Under the pieces are notes generated by a model, which saw only the letters and a program-made list of their open reading frames with translations, did no database searches and had not been told where the DNA came from. 64,000 bases of DNA, from NCBI GenBank assembly GCA_973895155.1, contig OZ316891.1, forward strand, positions 7,192,001 through 7,256,000. Reading direction: 5' to 3'. The translations under genes and the position numbers were made by a program. Positions 34,933-47,345 of the stretch are shown here, piece by piece (the stretch's first letter is position 1; every line of letters starts with the position of its first letter). This DNA comes from Marsupella aquatica (Eukaryota > Marchantiophyta).

Positions 34933-37900
34933 ATGGATAGAGCACGCAATTCGTCCGACGCTGCTGTCGATATCGCACCTCTACTGAGCAATGGGAGTGC
35001 GAGTAGCAGTGATGACGGGAGGTCAGGGCCAGCTGCAAGTGGAATACGGAGAGGCTCAGGAAGGGTTCAGGGCGCGGCAAGGTATCTGCGTCGAGCAAGC
35101 AGTCGGAGGCTAATGAGAGAGCCGTCGATGCTCGTGAGAGAGTCGGCGGCCGAGCAGTTGGAGGAGCGGCAGAGCGATTGGGCATACTCGAGACCTGTAG
35201 TCGTTTTGGATCTGATTTGGAACTTGGCATTCGTGGTGGTGGCGTTCGTGGTCTTGGTTCTAAGTAAGGAAGAAAGACCTCGCACTCCCTTACGAGTTTG
35301 GGTTTTAGGATACGCTTTGCAGTGCATATTACACATGCTTTGTGTATGCTGCGAGTACAGGCGGCGCTGTCATGATCGGAACAATGCTACTCACGCTCCT
35401 AGCTCTTCACCAACTGCGTCTAGTGCACTGGACCCAGAAGCCGATGCCGGTACAGAATCTGATGAGGAAGAGGGGATTTCCGAACATGCCAGGTGAAGTT
35501 CGTTTGACCGGTCGCTGCCTTTTCGTCCTTAATTTATCTCCATTCCAATCTCTCTTCTCCTTGGCTTCAACTTGTGAATCATAGAGTGCAATTCTTAGCG
35601 ATGGCTCGTGCAATATGCTCTATGAACCTTCCATGACGTTGACCGAGTACTGCATGTGACCTAAAGCTTTGGTCACCCCCTTGGATAATTGGAAATACGC
35701 TCTGTTTCATCACCCTCTCTCATGCACAAAGGCTCGGTGGTCACTGGACTGTTTGGGGTTAAATTCGTTTTGTTTTTCAGCTGACCTCATTATGAATTGA
35801 CGACCTATTATGTGCCTCGTATTTCGTGGATGCGGCGCGTGGTCAATCACTTGTTTTTGCTAAAATTGCCAATCCCTCTGTTGGGCTGCTGAAAGGGGGA
35901 CCTTTGCTTACACCAGTCTCATGTGTACAAACTTAGCTGAAGCCGTCTGTCCCTCGTTGCACTGCCGACTGGCTTGGTTTGCCTTCAATAGACGAGGTGT
36001 CTCTTCGTTATGACTCGTACTATATCATACCTACTCGGCGACCTTGGTCTTGTCATAGTTTTGTGGCATGCTCACCAGTCTTGAAAGGTTATTGTACTCT
36101 GTGTTATCAACATTTTACCTCTGTTTCAGTAAGCGGAAGAGCCAATCATCGTAGTTTTGGCCGATCACACTCAGGCAGGTGTACTATCACACTCTGAAGC
36201 TTCATGATCTATGAGTAAGTTTATGGTCTAGCCATTGGAATTGTCCTTTGCGTGCGCGTCGCATTCGGCTTGAGGATGATGTCGTTCCAGTGGTTGGTGT
36301 AGGGTCTTTTGCTTGACTGTCATCCTTGGCTTCCAGTTGGCTTCGCAGGTCCTGCTCTATGTCTTAAATACTTAATACGACTCCTGTAGACCAAGGTAGT
36401 TGGCATGGAAATGACAAGGCTACAGTAGTTATTTGGCACATGTCAGACCTTTAGTACTATGTAAGCTTAGATGGGCTTCGTCTTCCGGGGAGTATATCTC
36501 GCGAAAGATTTCAGAATCGAGTATCCGGTATTAAGAGACTGGAAGGACTTCTATTGGCTACGAATGCCTTGCATTGACAGCTTCCTGAGCCAAAAACGAA
36601 ACGACCATTGTAACTTGTCAAAGCCAAGGACTCAAAAGGGAAAGAACAGGCTGTGGACCTGTGCAATCTTATTGTATGCCTTGTAAAGAGGAAAGGTCAA
36701 GGCAGCAAATTAACATGATTCTTTGAAGTATAATTTAAAGTTCTCTTATTCAAATAGTATGTTATCTGTTTTCGGATTGTGAAATTGAGACTCGCTCAAT
36801 GCGAATTATTTCTTAAAGATCAATTATATCAGTTCAGGGCCAAATCTCCCAGGTTAAATTGACAAGTACGGTTGTTCTTTTCTGCCTGATCTTGTCATCT
36901 GAGGGTTGTAGAACGTCCACGTACAATTTTCAAACTATGATTATCGCTCTTGTAGAGAGTGGGTCTCGGTGTCGCAGAGGTATCACTGACTGCAGTGGTA
37001 CTATCTTTTGACACCGTGTTTGATGGTCGGACTTCAAGGAAATCAATGATTTCTTCCCCTTCCCTAGCGTTCAATCCATTAGCACCTTAACTTTGTTGGA
37101 ATATAAATAAAAATGCACGAGATCCTGGAGCATCTGACGCCATGATGGTAATGCAAATGTCGACCAGCTTGAAAAGCTACCGTGAGAACTGAGAAAACAA
37201 GTCGGAAGATTGTTTGATACTTATTGATGTAAACATTCGGTATGGTTCGAAGGCTTGGTCGAATGCATTCTCTTCTCGTTTAGGCTGTGTTCATAGCCAG
37301 TAAATGGTGTGAATTGCGTCAAGGCTGTAGCTAGCTTTCCTTTATCTGGGAGTGTCGTACACTTCAATTACGTGTCCTTCATTTGCAAGTTTGGAGGCGG
37401 ATCCAACTAATCCGCGATCTTACCTGTTGCAGTATGGCTAAGCGTTTGGAGTCTGCGAACACAATGTTTTCTTTTGTGTGGTGGATTATCGGATTTTATT
37501 GGATTACAGCCGGTACCTCAGCGCTTCCACAGGATGCTCCACGACTCTACTGGTAAGACGCAAGGTTTTGTTGGGATCTGCTCAGATTGCTGTCATCTTT
37601 CCTTCCACGATCGTGTTAAATCTATTTGATCTGACCAATTATTTTGCATTGCCATGTGACAGGTTATGTGTGGTGTTCTTAGCATTTGATGTGTTCTTCG
37701 TGGTCTTCTGTGTTGCACTGGCGTGTGTAATTGGCATCGCTGTCTGTTGTTGTTTACCTTGCATCATTGCCATCTTATATGCCGTGGCTGATCAGGTTAG
37801 TCCTCTGTGCCCTGCTTGTCTCTTCTCGTGTGTTGCAGAGGATGAATAATTTCACTCGGAATTACTTTCTTTATTGTGTCTAACATGGACTTGGGACCTT

Positions 37901-38382
37901 GCCAGGAGGGTGCCTCTGAAGAAGACATAAACTCTTTACCAAAGTACAAATTTCGACGCACAGGGGGACTTGACAAATCTGCTGGGGATAAGTCCCAAGG
38001 TGGAGTAATGAGTTTGGTTGGCCCTTCAGACAATTCCATTGAGCGAGTCTTATCGGCAGAAGATGCAGTAAGTCATCATGGTTGTGGATTACATATATTT
38101 TACACGTTGCACATATGGAGAAGTTGTTTGTAATCTTAGGGAGCTGTTGGTTTTTGTTATGCATTTTCAATGACTGACTGGTGGATGCTGTTACAGGAAT
38201 GCTGCATTTGCCTTTCTGCCTATGACGATGGTGTAGAATTACGAGAGCTTCCTTGCACGCACCACTTCCATTGCACTTGTATTGATAAGTGGCTACGGAT
38301 AAATGCGACATGTCCATTGTGTAAGTACAATATCATTCACGGCGGTGGTAATGGCAACAGTTCAAGGAGAGACGAGGTATAA
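34933..38382 (+). CDS. Multi-pass membrane RING-H2 E3 ubiquitin ligase, 5 exons
   Basis: Exons 34933-35492, 37433-37552, 37663-37795, 37906-38067, 38197-38382; 386 residues. It belongs to the plant group typified by Arabidopsis At1g12760/At1g63170. The N-terminal 80 residues are Ser/Arg-rich with the conserved block [20 protein letters not shown]. Hydrophobic segments lie at about 88-111, 121-141, 198-215 and 228-269; the last is a long Cys-rich double span ([18 protein letters not shown]). The RING-H2 near the C-terminus (327-367) has ligands C327, C330, C345, H347, H350, C353, C364 and C367, with W357 at the E2-binding position. It should ubiquitinate proteins from an endomembrane or plasma membrane; its target is unknown. 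Intron 1 is long (1.94 kb), the others short. The ATG is the first in frame and opens the family N-terminus. Confidence 0.93.
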
Positions 38383-39720
38383 TGTTGCAGACAGCTCAAC
38401 ATGGATGATGGCTTAACATTCCATTATAATATTATTGTGGAAGCGCTCCTCCTGTGCTTGGCTGGGTGCTCTAAAGTGTAGTTGTGGATTCAAATCATCA
38501 GTTTGAAACACTGAGCAAATGGCTACAATGGGGATGAAACAGCATATGACTAGGTGAACGATTTTTAGGTTCTAGTAGATAGAATAGAAGTATATTAGTA
38601 GTTTCTGGGTATTTTGTATACTTTCCAACAAATAGGCTGTAATCTACATATGCTGCCTTACACTCAGGGTGAGGCATGCATTCCAATCATTATGACTCGG
38701 TCATCTTTTCTCCTGAGACACCTCAGTAATAGATCCATTTGTAATGCAACCTTTCAACGAGCCATCTCTCTCCAGGCGATAAACAGTCTGAGGGTACAAA
38801 ATGTACACCTGAAGTTGTCAATAACCGATTTCGCTCTTGCAAATGTAAAAGTAGCAGATTTGGTTTGAAAGCTAAAGAAGTAAAGCAGGATTCTGTACCG
38901 TCAAAGGAGAGTACTAATTGCAATACCTGAACTCCTTACATATGGTGCTCCTTTCTACGTCCAAAGGTTTCCATTCTTTATCTTACAAGTTGTTACCACC
39001 CTTACGTGTTGTGGAGTGTCTCGCTTCAGTGTCGAAGTTTGTGCCTTTACTTCTTGTCGTAGAGTAAACACAATCTAGAAGGAGGCGTGACTTGATCAGT
39101 AGACTTGAAGAAAATGTTGATGCTTAAAAGTAAATATCGTACAGATGCAACTCGGCTTTCTGGTACTTTATATAGGAGCTCGGAATTTTTTGTGTTGTTT
39201 TTCATTTAGCGCTTTCAAGTCTTAGTCAAGTCGAGGATGCCATTGACAAGTAGGAGATATGCGTTAAATGAGGAACATTCTGGTTGGTGTAGAGGACACA
39301 CACCTACAAGTGTTAGCTGATGATAATTCCGCAAGAGGTGGGTCAGTATTTACGTCGATTTGGGAGGATCTTGCTAAGGCTAGTCCCGGATTGTTTCAAA
39401 TGGTCAATGTTGAGTTCATTGCTTCAGTCGTTCAACCCTAAACTGGACGCTGCACGGGTTTAAGAAAAACAGTAGGTGGTGAACTCGAGTAAACTGTCGT
39501 CTGAACGATTTCAGCAGCGTCCGACTGACCACAAATTTTGGCAATCTCACCTGCGATAATAGCCACCGGCCAAAATTTTTATTGTGTTCGGCCGGTCACA
39601 AATATCGTTAACAACCACTTGCAACGGGCATAACTCAGGATCCACTTGGTCGGCTCACACACCACCGCCTGAGAAAATCAGGCTTTTGGTGAATCATATC
39701 CACCAAAAGCCATGACATCT
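38383..39720. other. RING gene 3' flank, no gene seen
   Basis: AT-rich sequence with no coding signal; the first few hundred bases are likely 3' UTR. Confidence 0.45.
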
Positions 39721-40251
39721 CTTCAATCGAAAGAAAGGTGAGTCATACTATTCAATGTTTTAGTAAACCACTAAAACGTTCAAGCGAGGGCCACGAAGCC
39801 ATTATCGTTGAGATCTAATTATCTAGATCTGGTCCTGTTGCAGCAATACTCATGACATGCAATCAGCCAAATCTTCTGTGCAAAACCAATCGATGTCCAG
39901 AATACCCGAAACCGCCCCTGATGCTGAACCGTGTGTGGCGAGCTCCGAGGGAAAAAGACAGCTTCCCAAAAAGACGTCGGGTGCTCAAGAGAAGTTTATC
40001 CATCATCGAGTAGGAGTTCCTGCGAACAGTTATATAGTTCTTCCATTTTGTCAGACAACGATTCTCTGAGTATATTCGAGCCCAATCAGATTCTGGGTGA
40101 TCCAGAGCTTCCGCAAAACCATGTGCTGAGTAGAGCATCTGAATGGCTTCTGAAGTCCTTGAGTCGGCCACCGTCTAGCTATGGCCTTGTCAATTTCGGC
40201 CACCCGCAACTGCCCCTGATGATGTCAATCGATGTCAAGGAAGCTGTGTGA
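39711..40251 (+). CDS. Unrecognised small gene, possibly frame-broken
   Basis: An ATG at 39711 opens a short exon (MTSLQSKE) with a clean GTGAGT donor after 39736. The next good acceptor (GTTGCAG) lies at about 39842, and the frame runs ~75 codons (SNTHDMQSAKSSVQ...) to a stop near 40067. A second plus frame from ~39931 to 40251 then looks more protein-like (SDNDSLSIFEPNQILGDPEL) and ends in a TGA at 40249-40251. The two overlap in different frames, so either one is spurious or an old gene has shifted frame. No family recognised. Confidence 0.25.
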
Positions 40252-40261
40252 AATTTACTTA

Positions 40262-40840
40262 TTATTTCCTAATAAGTTTGGTGCAAGCTCATGAAATACT
40301 GCCTTAGAATCCTTGATATGCAAATTGGCAGGCCCTTGTCCTTTTTCCTGTGCACAATTCTCCTTCCCTGCTACACAATTGTACTCAAATGGCAATGAAT
40401 TGACTTGTGAGTCTTCACAAAGAGGCAATGCGAGGACTGTACATCGTCTCCTAGCCCACCTGAACGCTCTCCCAATTTTTCGGACCCTCCCTCACTCCCC
40501 ATCATTTCGTTGTCCTCTTCTTCAGGGTCGTCTGGAGGTTTTGAATGTCTCCAAGGTCGCGGCACAGTCTTCCCAACCTACATAATCATGCTTGGTCCTC
40601 AAATCTACGGCCTACACAATCTGCACAATCGAGCCTCGAAAAAGCTCAAGCCGCAACTGAACATTTGGAATTTAGAGCGAAGGCTATTAATTAAGTCGAG
40701 TTGGGGGGAAAATGATGGGCCGAGGGGACGGAACTCGAAAAAAATTAGGGGGCAAAGTGGGATAAATGTAAACCGTCCTGAATTTTTTCCTTGGTATGTG
40801 TCTACAAGGTTTCCTTTGTATGTGTGTACAAGGTTATGAA
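40262..40840. other. Flank of the Copia insertion
   Basis: No gene recognised. The last 60 bases (ATGTGTCTACAAGGTTTCCT-like) are the left part of a 259-bp repeat unit that the Copia element interrupts. Confidence 0.45.
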
Positions 40841-40845
40841 AACAT

Positions 40846-41266
40846 TGTTGAACATAGACGACGATCGCAACGGCAAGCCCATGAACCATCCAACGCACAA
40901 TAGTCGACACAAGAGATACGTGGTTCACCTCCTTGAGGCTACGTCCACGGGAACACACAAGAGAGCTTTACTGAACTCTAAGCCCGTCGGCTATACCGAG
41001 TCTCCACTGTGTAAGCTCTCCCTATCTCTCAAGTGGCTCCATAACAATGAGCCTTGGTTCTACCTCTCCAAGCACACATGCCTCTTATGATATAGTGTGC
41101 AACTTAGTTGTACCTAACCACATAGTTGTACCTAATCACGTAGTTGTACCTAACCACATAGTTGTACCTAATCACGTAGTTGTACCTAACCACGTAGTTG
41201 TACCAACCCACGTTGTTGTACCAACCACGTCATACCTAACCTAGACGTAAGAGTAAATACCCAACA
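40846..41266 (-). repeat. 3' LTR of the Copia element
   Basis: 421 bp, TGTTG...CAACA. It differs from the other LTR at A40852 (G there) and in CCACTGTG (CCACAGTG there). It contains a tandem run of an 18-bp motif, TAGTTGTACCTAACCACG, about seven copies at 41105-41225. Confidence 0.97.
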
Positions 41267-41278
41267 ATCTTCCCCTTG
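41267..41278 (-). promoter_or_regulatory. Polypurine tract
   Basis: On the minus strand AAGGGGAAGAT directly precedes the 3' LTR, as expected for the plus-strand DNA primer of a retrotransposon. Confidence 0.85.
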
Positions 41279-41457
41279 ACTCTGGTCTAGGGGAGAGTAA
41301 TACTGCCAATGTATATGATCCCTCAGCGGGAAGTTCTGGACAGAAACCAAACCGGTTTCCCTCTCTAACTAGAGCAAACCAGAACTAAGCCGTAGCCTAA
41401 TACATAGGAATGAGGAAGAGCATATATCAGTAATTACAATGAATGTTTAAGAAAACT

Positions 41458-44400
41458 CTACTTGTGATGCAATTGCAAAACCTGCAATACGTCACGGTGT
41501 CTAGAGAAACTCTCCAAAGGAATCACTTTGGTAAATGCGTCAGCCGGGTTGAGTTTACCATCAATCTTGACTAGCTCAAACAAATTATCAGACACAGTCT
41601 GCCTGATAAAATAGTACCTGACGTCAATGTGCTTCACTTTGCTGTCCATCACCTGGTTCACAGCAAGGTGGAGCGCACTTTGACTATCACAATGGAGCTT
41701 CACATTCCCCTGTGGCAATCCCATTTCAGTGATAAGTCTATCCAACCAAATCGCTTCCTTTGCTGCTTCCGCAGCTGCAACATACTCCGCTTCTGTAGTA
41801 GACTGAGCAATACACTTCTGCAAAGTAGACCTCCAACTTATGCATCCACCGCCAAGTGTGAACACGTATCCTGTTGTTGATCTCCTTCGGTCCAAATCTT
41901 GTCCATAGTCAGAATCTACATAGCCAATCAATGATCTAGCATTCTTTGCATTCGCATCAAATAAAAGACCATGATCCACGGTACCCTTCAAGTACCTGAT
42001 AATCCACTTCACTGCTTCCCAGTGTACCTTCCCTGGATTCGACATGTACCTGCTCACCTTGCCCATAGCCATGACAAGATCAGGTCTAGTGCAAGTCATC
42101 AAATACATGAGACTCCCCACTGCCTTGTCATATGGAACCTTTGACATCAACCCCTTCTCTGTGTCATCCGTAGGACAGAACGCTGATGATAACTTGAAGT
42201 GTGGAGCCAACGGGGTACTTACTGGCTTGCTATTCTCCATGTTGAACCTTGCAATTACCTTCCTCGCATAACTGCTCTGCGTCAACCATAGCTTGCCAGC
42301 CTCCAAGTCCCTAGTGATCTTCATACCCAAAATCCTCTTAGCTGGCCCTAAGTCCTTCATCTTAAACTCTGCACTAAGCAGTGCCTTGAGCTTAACAATC
42401 TCAGACCTATCCTTGGCTGCAATTAGCATGTCATCCACATAAAGTACTAAAACAATGAACCCAAAGACAACATTCTTCACCGGTTTCAAATACACACAAG
42501 GGTCAAATACACTTCTGTGAAAACCTTGTGACCGAATCCAATCGTCAAACCGCTTGTTCCACTGTCTTGGTGACTGCTTCAACCCATACAAGGATTTCAG
42601 CAATCTGCAAACCAATTCCTTCTGTCCTCTCTTCACAAAACCTAGCGGTTGTCTCATGAAGATCACCTCTTCCAATGTGCCATAGAGGAAAGCTGTGACA
42701 ACATCCATCTGATCTAGGAGCAGACCAAACATTACAACAAGTACACACAATAGTCGTATTGTAGAGTACTTAGCAACTGGTGAGAAGACCTCATTGTAAT
42801 CCACACCTTTCTCTTGTGTGAATCCCTTTGCTACCAATCTAGCCTTGTAGACCTTCGATCCACCTCCTATGGAATTATCCTTCAGCTTGTAAATCCACTT
42901 GCTGTCCACCACTTGCTGACCCTTAGGCAGCTTAACAAGCTCCCAAGTTTTGTTGTCCTTTAGTGACTGCATCTCCGTTTGCATTGCTGCAGTCCACTTC
43001 TGCTTCTCTTTTGAAGCACTTGCCTCATGAAATGAAGAAGGTTCTCCTTCTTCCAAAATTAACGCATCACCCTCATCATCAGCTGTAAAATCATCCTCTT
43101 GCAGTTGAGATGAATCAACCCACTGTCCATACCTTGATGGAGCGCGTACAGTGCGACCAGATGTTCTTCTAGCCGATGACTCCGGTTGATCTGCGTGTGC
43201 TGGTACAATTTGAAGCTCAACAGCATCCACTTGTTGCTCACCAGCATCAACAAACTCCTCTGGTTCCTCTGGCACAGGAACCAGCTCCATAATTGGAGCA
43301 ACTCCTTCTCTCCGGTCATGCACCTCATAACCAATCTCCCCCTCAACGAGATCCGGGATAGGAGATTTTCCTTTGTCAGTACGGGAGACCTGAGTATTCT
43401 CCCCCTCCTTCAATAATCTGGATTCATTGAAGGAAACATCCCTACTGACAACGAGCTTACAGGCAATAGGATCCCATAGCCTATAGGCTTTCACACCACT
43501 CTGGTACCCAAGAAAAATACATTTCCTGGAGGTAGGATCCAACTTGGTCCTATTCTGCTTTGGTGTGAGAGCATATGCATCACTTCCAAAAATTACCAAG
43601 CCATGATAGTCTGCTTGCCGCTTATAGCGCATCTCAAACGGCGTTTTGAAATTGATAGCACTAGAAGGAGAAAGATTTACCAAATAAGTTGCGGTATTGA
43701 CAGCTTCTGCCCAAAATTCTTGTGGTAAACCTGATTGGCTCAACATACTCCGTGACCGCTCCAACAGTGTCCGATTGAGCCTCTCAGCGACACCATTCTG
43801 CTGCGGAGTATAAACTGTGGTGAGATGGCGAGTTATCCCCTGTTCTGAACAGTACTCTTCAAATTCCATTGAAGTGTACTCCCCGCCGTTGTCTGACCTC
43901 AGACTCTTCACCCTTGTATCCAAACACTTGATCGTGTTTCCAGTCTGATTCTCCACCTGGGCCTTCCACTTCTTAAAAATGGACAAGACATCAGACTTAT
44001 GCGTCATGAAATAAATCCACACAAATCTTGAGTAATCATCAATAAATGATACATAGTACAACTTTCCAGAGTGTGAGGGAGTCGGGGATGGACCCCACAC
44101 GTCACTATGTATGTACTCAAGAACCGCTTTGGAACGATGAGTTCCAACACCAAAAGCACGACGACGCTGCTTTCCAAGAATGCAATGCTCACAAAACTCT
44201 AATTTACAAGATTGCAAATCAGAAATGAGTCCATTCTTCCGTAAGATAGCCAAACCCTTCTCACTCATGTGGCCTAGCCGTGAATGCCACAGTTGAGTCA
44301 TCTCCTCGTGAGACTTGGTTACATTGGCCTCTCCACATACAGTATTGCCTTGTAACACATACAAATTCTTTTGTCTACTCCCCTTCAAAATCACTGTCTC

Positions 44401-44630
44401 TCCCGACCTGACTTGAAGTTCACCATCAATAACGCTCCATTGATGACCATTTGAATCCAACACACCAAGTGAAATCAAATTCTTACGCATGCCAGGTACA
44501 TACCTGACTCCGGACACTGTGCGCACAGCGCCATCAAACATTTGAATCTTCACAGACCCAATTCCCTCAATTTGACAGGAGTGATCATTTCCCATCAGAA
44601 CTGAACCGTTTGAAACAGAGTAAGAACTGA
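41458..44630 (-). pseudogene. Copia pol: integrase, reverse transcriptase, RNase H
   Basis: Open from the frameshift near 44630 to a stop at 41458. In order: GAG-pre-integrase (LWHSRLGHMSEKG), integrase core (FIDDYSRFVW, SDNGGEYTS, YTPQQNGVAERLNRT), the Copia RT block (ARLVAKGFTQ, QMDVVTAFLYG) with catalytic YVDD, and RNase H (GYVDSDYGQDLD, STTEAEYVA). These motifs are intact. The frame is separated from gag by a frameshift and two upstream stops, so it is not translated as a normal gag-pol polyprotein. The hydrophobic residues upstream of 44630 in this frame are an out-of-frame artefact. Confidence 0.93.
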
Positions 44631-44998
44631 AAAAACTCACGAATGTAACAAATATGAAAAGAGCAAGCACAATCAAGAATCCACACATCATCTGCTCTCC
44701 TAGATGACGTGCACAGGGCATACCCCCGGCTTCATAAAACATACTCATCATTGAGTAAATCAGCTTCTCCATCAGCCCTAGCCACATTTGCCGATGAAGT
44801 TTCCGCTGCCTTTCCCTTACAGTCTCGCTTGAAGTGTCCAACTTGGTTGCACTTCCAACATGTCACCTGCCTCCTCTGAGGGGATTTACCCTTGGACTTA
44901 GATCTGGATTTAGATCTAAACTGGGTTCTACGGTCCCCAGTTGGTCGCTGCATACTCCTCCCACGGTTAACATTGAGGGCAGCACCAGATGATGAAGG
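44630..44998 (-). pseudogene. Copia gag 3' part (zinc knuckle) and protease remnant
   Basis: In the gag frame, after a TAG at 44999-45001, the reading continues through a basic stretch and the CCHC knuckle C-x2-C-x4-H-x4-C (CWKCNQVGHFKRDC). An in-frame TGA at 44732-44734 follows, then the protease start. The usual catalytic D-S-G triplet of Copia proteases reads D-C-A here (WILDCACSFH). A run of six T's at 44635-44630 (minus strand) marks the shift to the pol frame. Confidence 0.85.
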
Positions 44999-45766
44999 CT
45001 ATGACGTGATGTGCATCTTCTGCTGAAGATCATCACTAAGCAGAGAACTTACCACGTCATTGTATGAAATGGTATCCCTATCACGATGCAACAACACTCG
45101 TGATAGGGACTGGTAAGATGGAGGCAATGAACTAAGAAGCTGCAGAGCCTTCGTCTCATCATTCAAAGTCTCCCCAAGGTTTTCCAAGTCAACGACCATG
45201 TCGTTGAAAGAATCCACATGGTCTTGCAACTTCGTACCAGATTCCTTCATCCTGAAACTCATCAGTTTGTAGGAAGTGTAGAGCCGGTTCGACAACTCCT
45301 TGCGGTGATACTTGCTCTGCAATTCCGCAAACAAGGACATGCAATCCTTATGTGCACCTAACTGCTTGATGATGGGAGGCATGAGATAGAGTGTAACACA
45401 CCACACTCCCTGCTCCTGCATGCGGTCCCATTGTTTCTCATCAACATCGTCTTCACGAGGGCTCAGCAGTTGGCCCATCCCTGACGCATAAAGCACTCCC
45501 TTCACCTGCTTCTCCCATAGCAAGTAGTCAGAGCGCCCATCATACTTTGTCACTTCATACTTGGGTCCCCCAAGCTTGAAAGTCCCCATCTTCTTCTTTA
45601 CCGTGAGCTCCGGTAGTAGTACTGCTTCCTCCACCACACGCCGCACCGGTGATGGTATCGGTGTCACGTGCTCTTCCTCCTGCTCCTCTCTCTGCCCCTG
45701 AAACCTCCGCGGTGATCCTCGTGCTTCAAGTTCCACGTCTTCGAAAAACTCCTCCGAATCACTCAT
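44999..45766 (-). pseudogene. Copia gag, truncated by a stop
   Basis: 255 codons from the ATG at 45766. An acidic N-terminus is followed by the Copia Gag core (KYDGRSDYLLWEKQVKGVL, LYTSYKLMSFRMKESGT, LGETLNDETKALQLLSSLP). It ends at a TAG just before the basic, zinc-knuckle part that should complete Gag. Confidence 0.9.
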
Positions 45767-46907
45767 ATGAGAAAGTCACAAAAAATGTTGTTTTTCACAA
45801 CTTCTCAAAAAACTCGAAACTCAACACCGCCGCGTAGCCCACAAAGCTAGGAGTCCAATACTGAAAACCAAAATCAAAATTGAAATTTGACGGAAAAAGT
45901 TATTCAAATTTCGGTCGAGGTGGGTAAAACCTTGGGAAACTCCCCCGTTTTGACCACCTCAGGGAATAACCGAAATACCAAGTACAACCCGTTGTCGGAA
46001 TTGCGATGTGATTGGTGCGCTGCATTGCCAACTTCAATGGCTACGACCTCGCCGAAAAATAACCAAAAAAGTTACCGTTCGGCGGATGAAATCTTTGTCG
46101 GACGGTCAAAAAATAGCTCTCTGGTTTTTTGGAATATTCTATGACCCTTGTACAGGCCCTGTGGGAATTTTGGAAGAACAATCGAGGGGCTGACATGTGT
46201 CCTCGAACCCCCAAAACCCCCTACCACCCTTCGTCGTCGAAATCTGGTCGCGCGCGCAGAAAATACACACGGCAGAATGTACCCCTCGACACCAAACGCA
46301 AGATATCTCACTCGGGTTTTGACGAAATCAAGATCCGATTTCAGATTTGGAAACTAGACTCCGAGGCGATGAAGATCGATATAAGAAGCACCCAAAACGA
46401 GGAAAGAACGAGGGAGAAAAAAATTGGTAAAGATGACAGATTTCTCTCAATTGCCATAGCCAATTTCGAATCAATTTTTCAAAGAGAAAAAAATGGTACC
46501 TTGTCAACAACGAATGTTGATCAATTGCACTTGGTGCCGTCACCAAGTCCAACAAGGTAATTGATTTTGCTTAGCCTTCCTCTTTGCATCAAAGAGCCAA
46601 TCCCGGACTCAAAAACAATCGTCTTGCCTCAATCTCTCCGTTGAGTCAAAACACTTGACGCTTCTCCCTCCGAGTCGATTGCCAACTTTCTTCACAAAAT
46701 CCAGAACAACGAAAACTTAGATCTCTCTGCACCACGAGCTCCGTTCAACGATTTCTTCACACCGTTAGAAAGCTCTTGCCCTGATCTATCCGTTGAGCCC
46801 ATAAACTCCAAGTTCCATGCGATGGAACTCTGGATAATCCACCAACACTCAACGCTGGAAAAACCGTCATGAAATCCCGTCACGAACACACGTCACCTCC
46901 CAAGCAT
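45767..46907 (-). other. Copia 5' leader
   Basis: About 1.1 kb between the primer site and the gag start with no protein recognised on either strand. Long untranslated leaders carrying packaging signals are usual in Copia elements. Confidence 0.6.
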
Positions 46908-46919
46908 GCTCTGATACCA
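46908..46919 (-). promoter_or_regulatory. Primer-binding site (tRNA-iMet)
   Basis: TGGTATCAGAGC on the minus strand, 2 nt inside the 5' LTR, is complementary to the 3' end of plant initiator tRNA-Met. Confidence 0.95.
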
Positions 46920-46921
46920 AT

Positions 46922-47342
46922 TGTTGAGCATAGACGACGATCGCAACGGCAAGCCCATGAACCATCCAACGCACAATAGTCGACACAAGAGATACGTGGT
47001 TCACCTCCTTGAGGCTACGTCCACGGGAACACACAAGAGAGCTTTACTGAACTCTAAGCCCGTCGGCTATACCGAGTCTCCACAGTGTAAGCTCTCCCTA
47101 TCTCTCAAGTGGCTCCATAACAATGAGCCTTGGTTCTACCTCTCCAAGCACACATGCCTCTTATGATATAGTGTGCAACTTAGTTGTACCTAACCACATA
47201 GTTGTACCTAATCACGTAGTTGTACCTAACCACATAGTTGTACCTAATCACGTAGTTGTACCTAACCACGTAGTTGTACCAACCCACGTTGTTGTACCAA
47301 CCACGTCATACCTAACCTAGACGTAAGAGTAAATACCCAACA
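46922..47342 (-). repeat. 5' LTR of the Copia element
   Basis: 421 bp, TGTTG...CAACA, with the same internal 18-bp tandem motif (47181-47300). It carries the element's promoter if one is active. Confidence 0.97.
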
Positions 47343-47345
47343 AAC

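Larger units (their letters stand above)
40846..47342 (-). mobile_element. Copia LTR retrotransposon, complete ends, coding region broken
   Basis: 6497 bp, read on the minus strand. Two 421-bp LTRs begin TGTTG and end CAACA and differ at two positions only. The 5-bp target duplication AACAT lies at 40841-40845 and 47343-47347. A primer-binding site for initiator tRNA-Met and a purine tract are in place. Gene order gag, zinc knuckle, protease remnant, integrase, reverse transcriptase, RNase H identifies Copia (Pseudoviridae type). The near-identical LTRs imply a recent insertion, yet gag-pol carries two in-frame stops and one frameshift. Confidence 0.97.

Noticed and set aside
37237-37260. tRNA-like GGTTCGAAG motif in RING intron 1
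   Set aside because: No acceptor stem or A box found around it; I saw no convincing tRNA gene in the window.
44636-44841. Membrane-spanning N-terminus on Copia pol
   Set aside because: The hydrophobic run is the wrong frame of the protease segment; the correct frame shows WILD and the zinc-knuckle junction.
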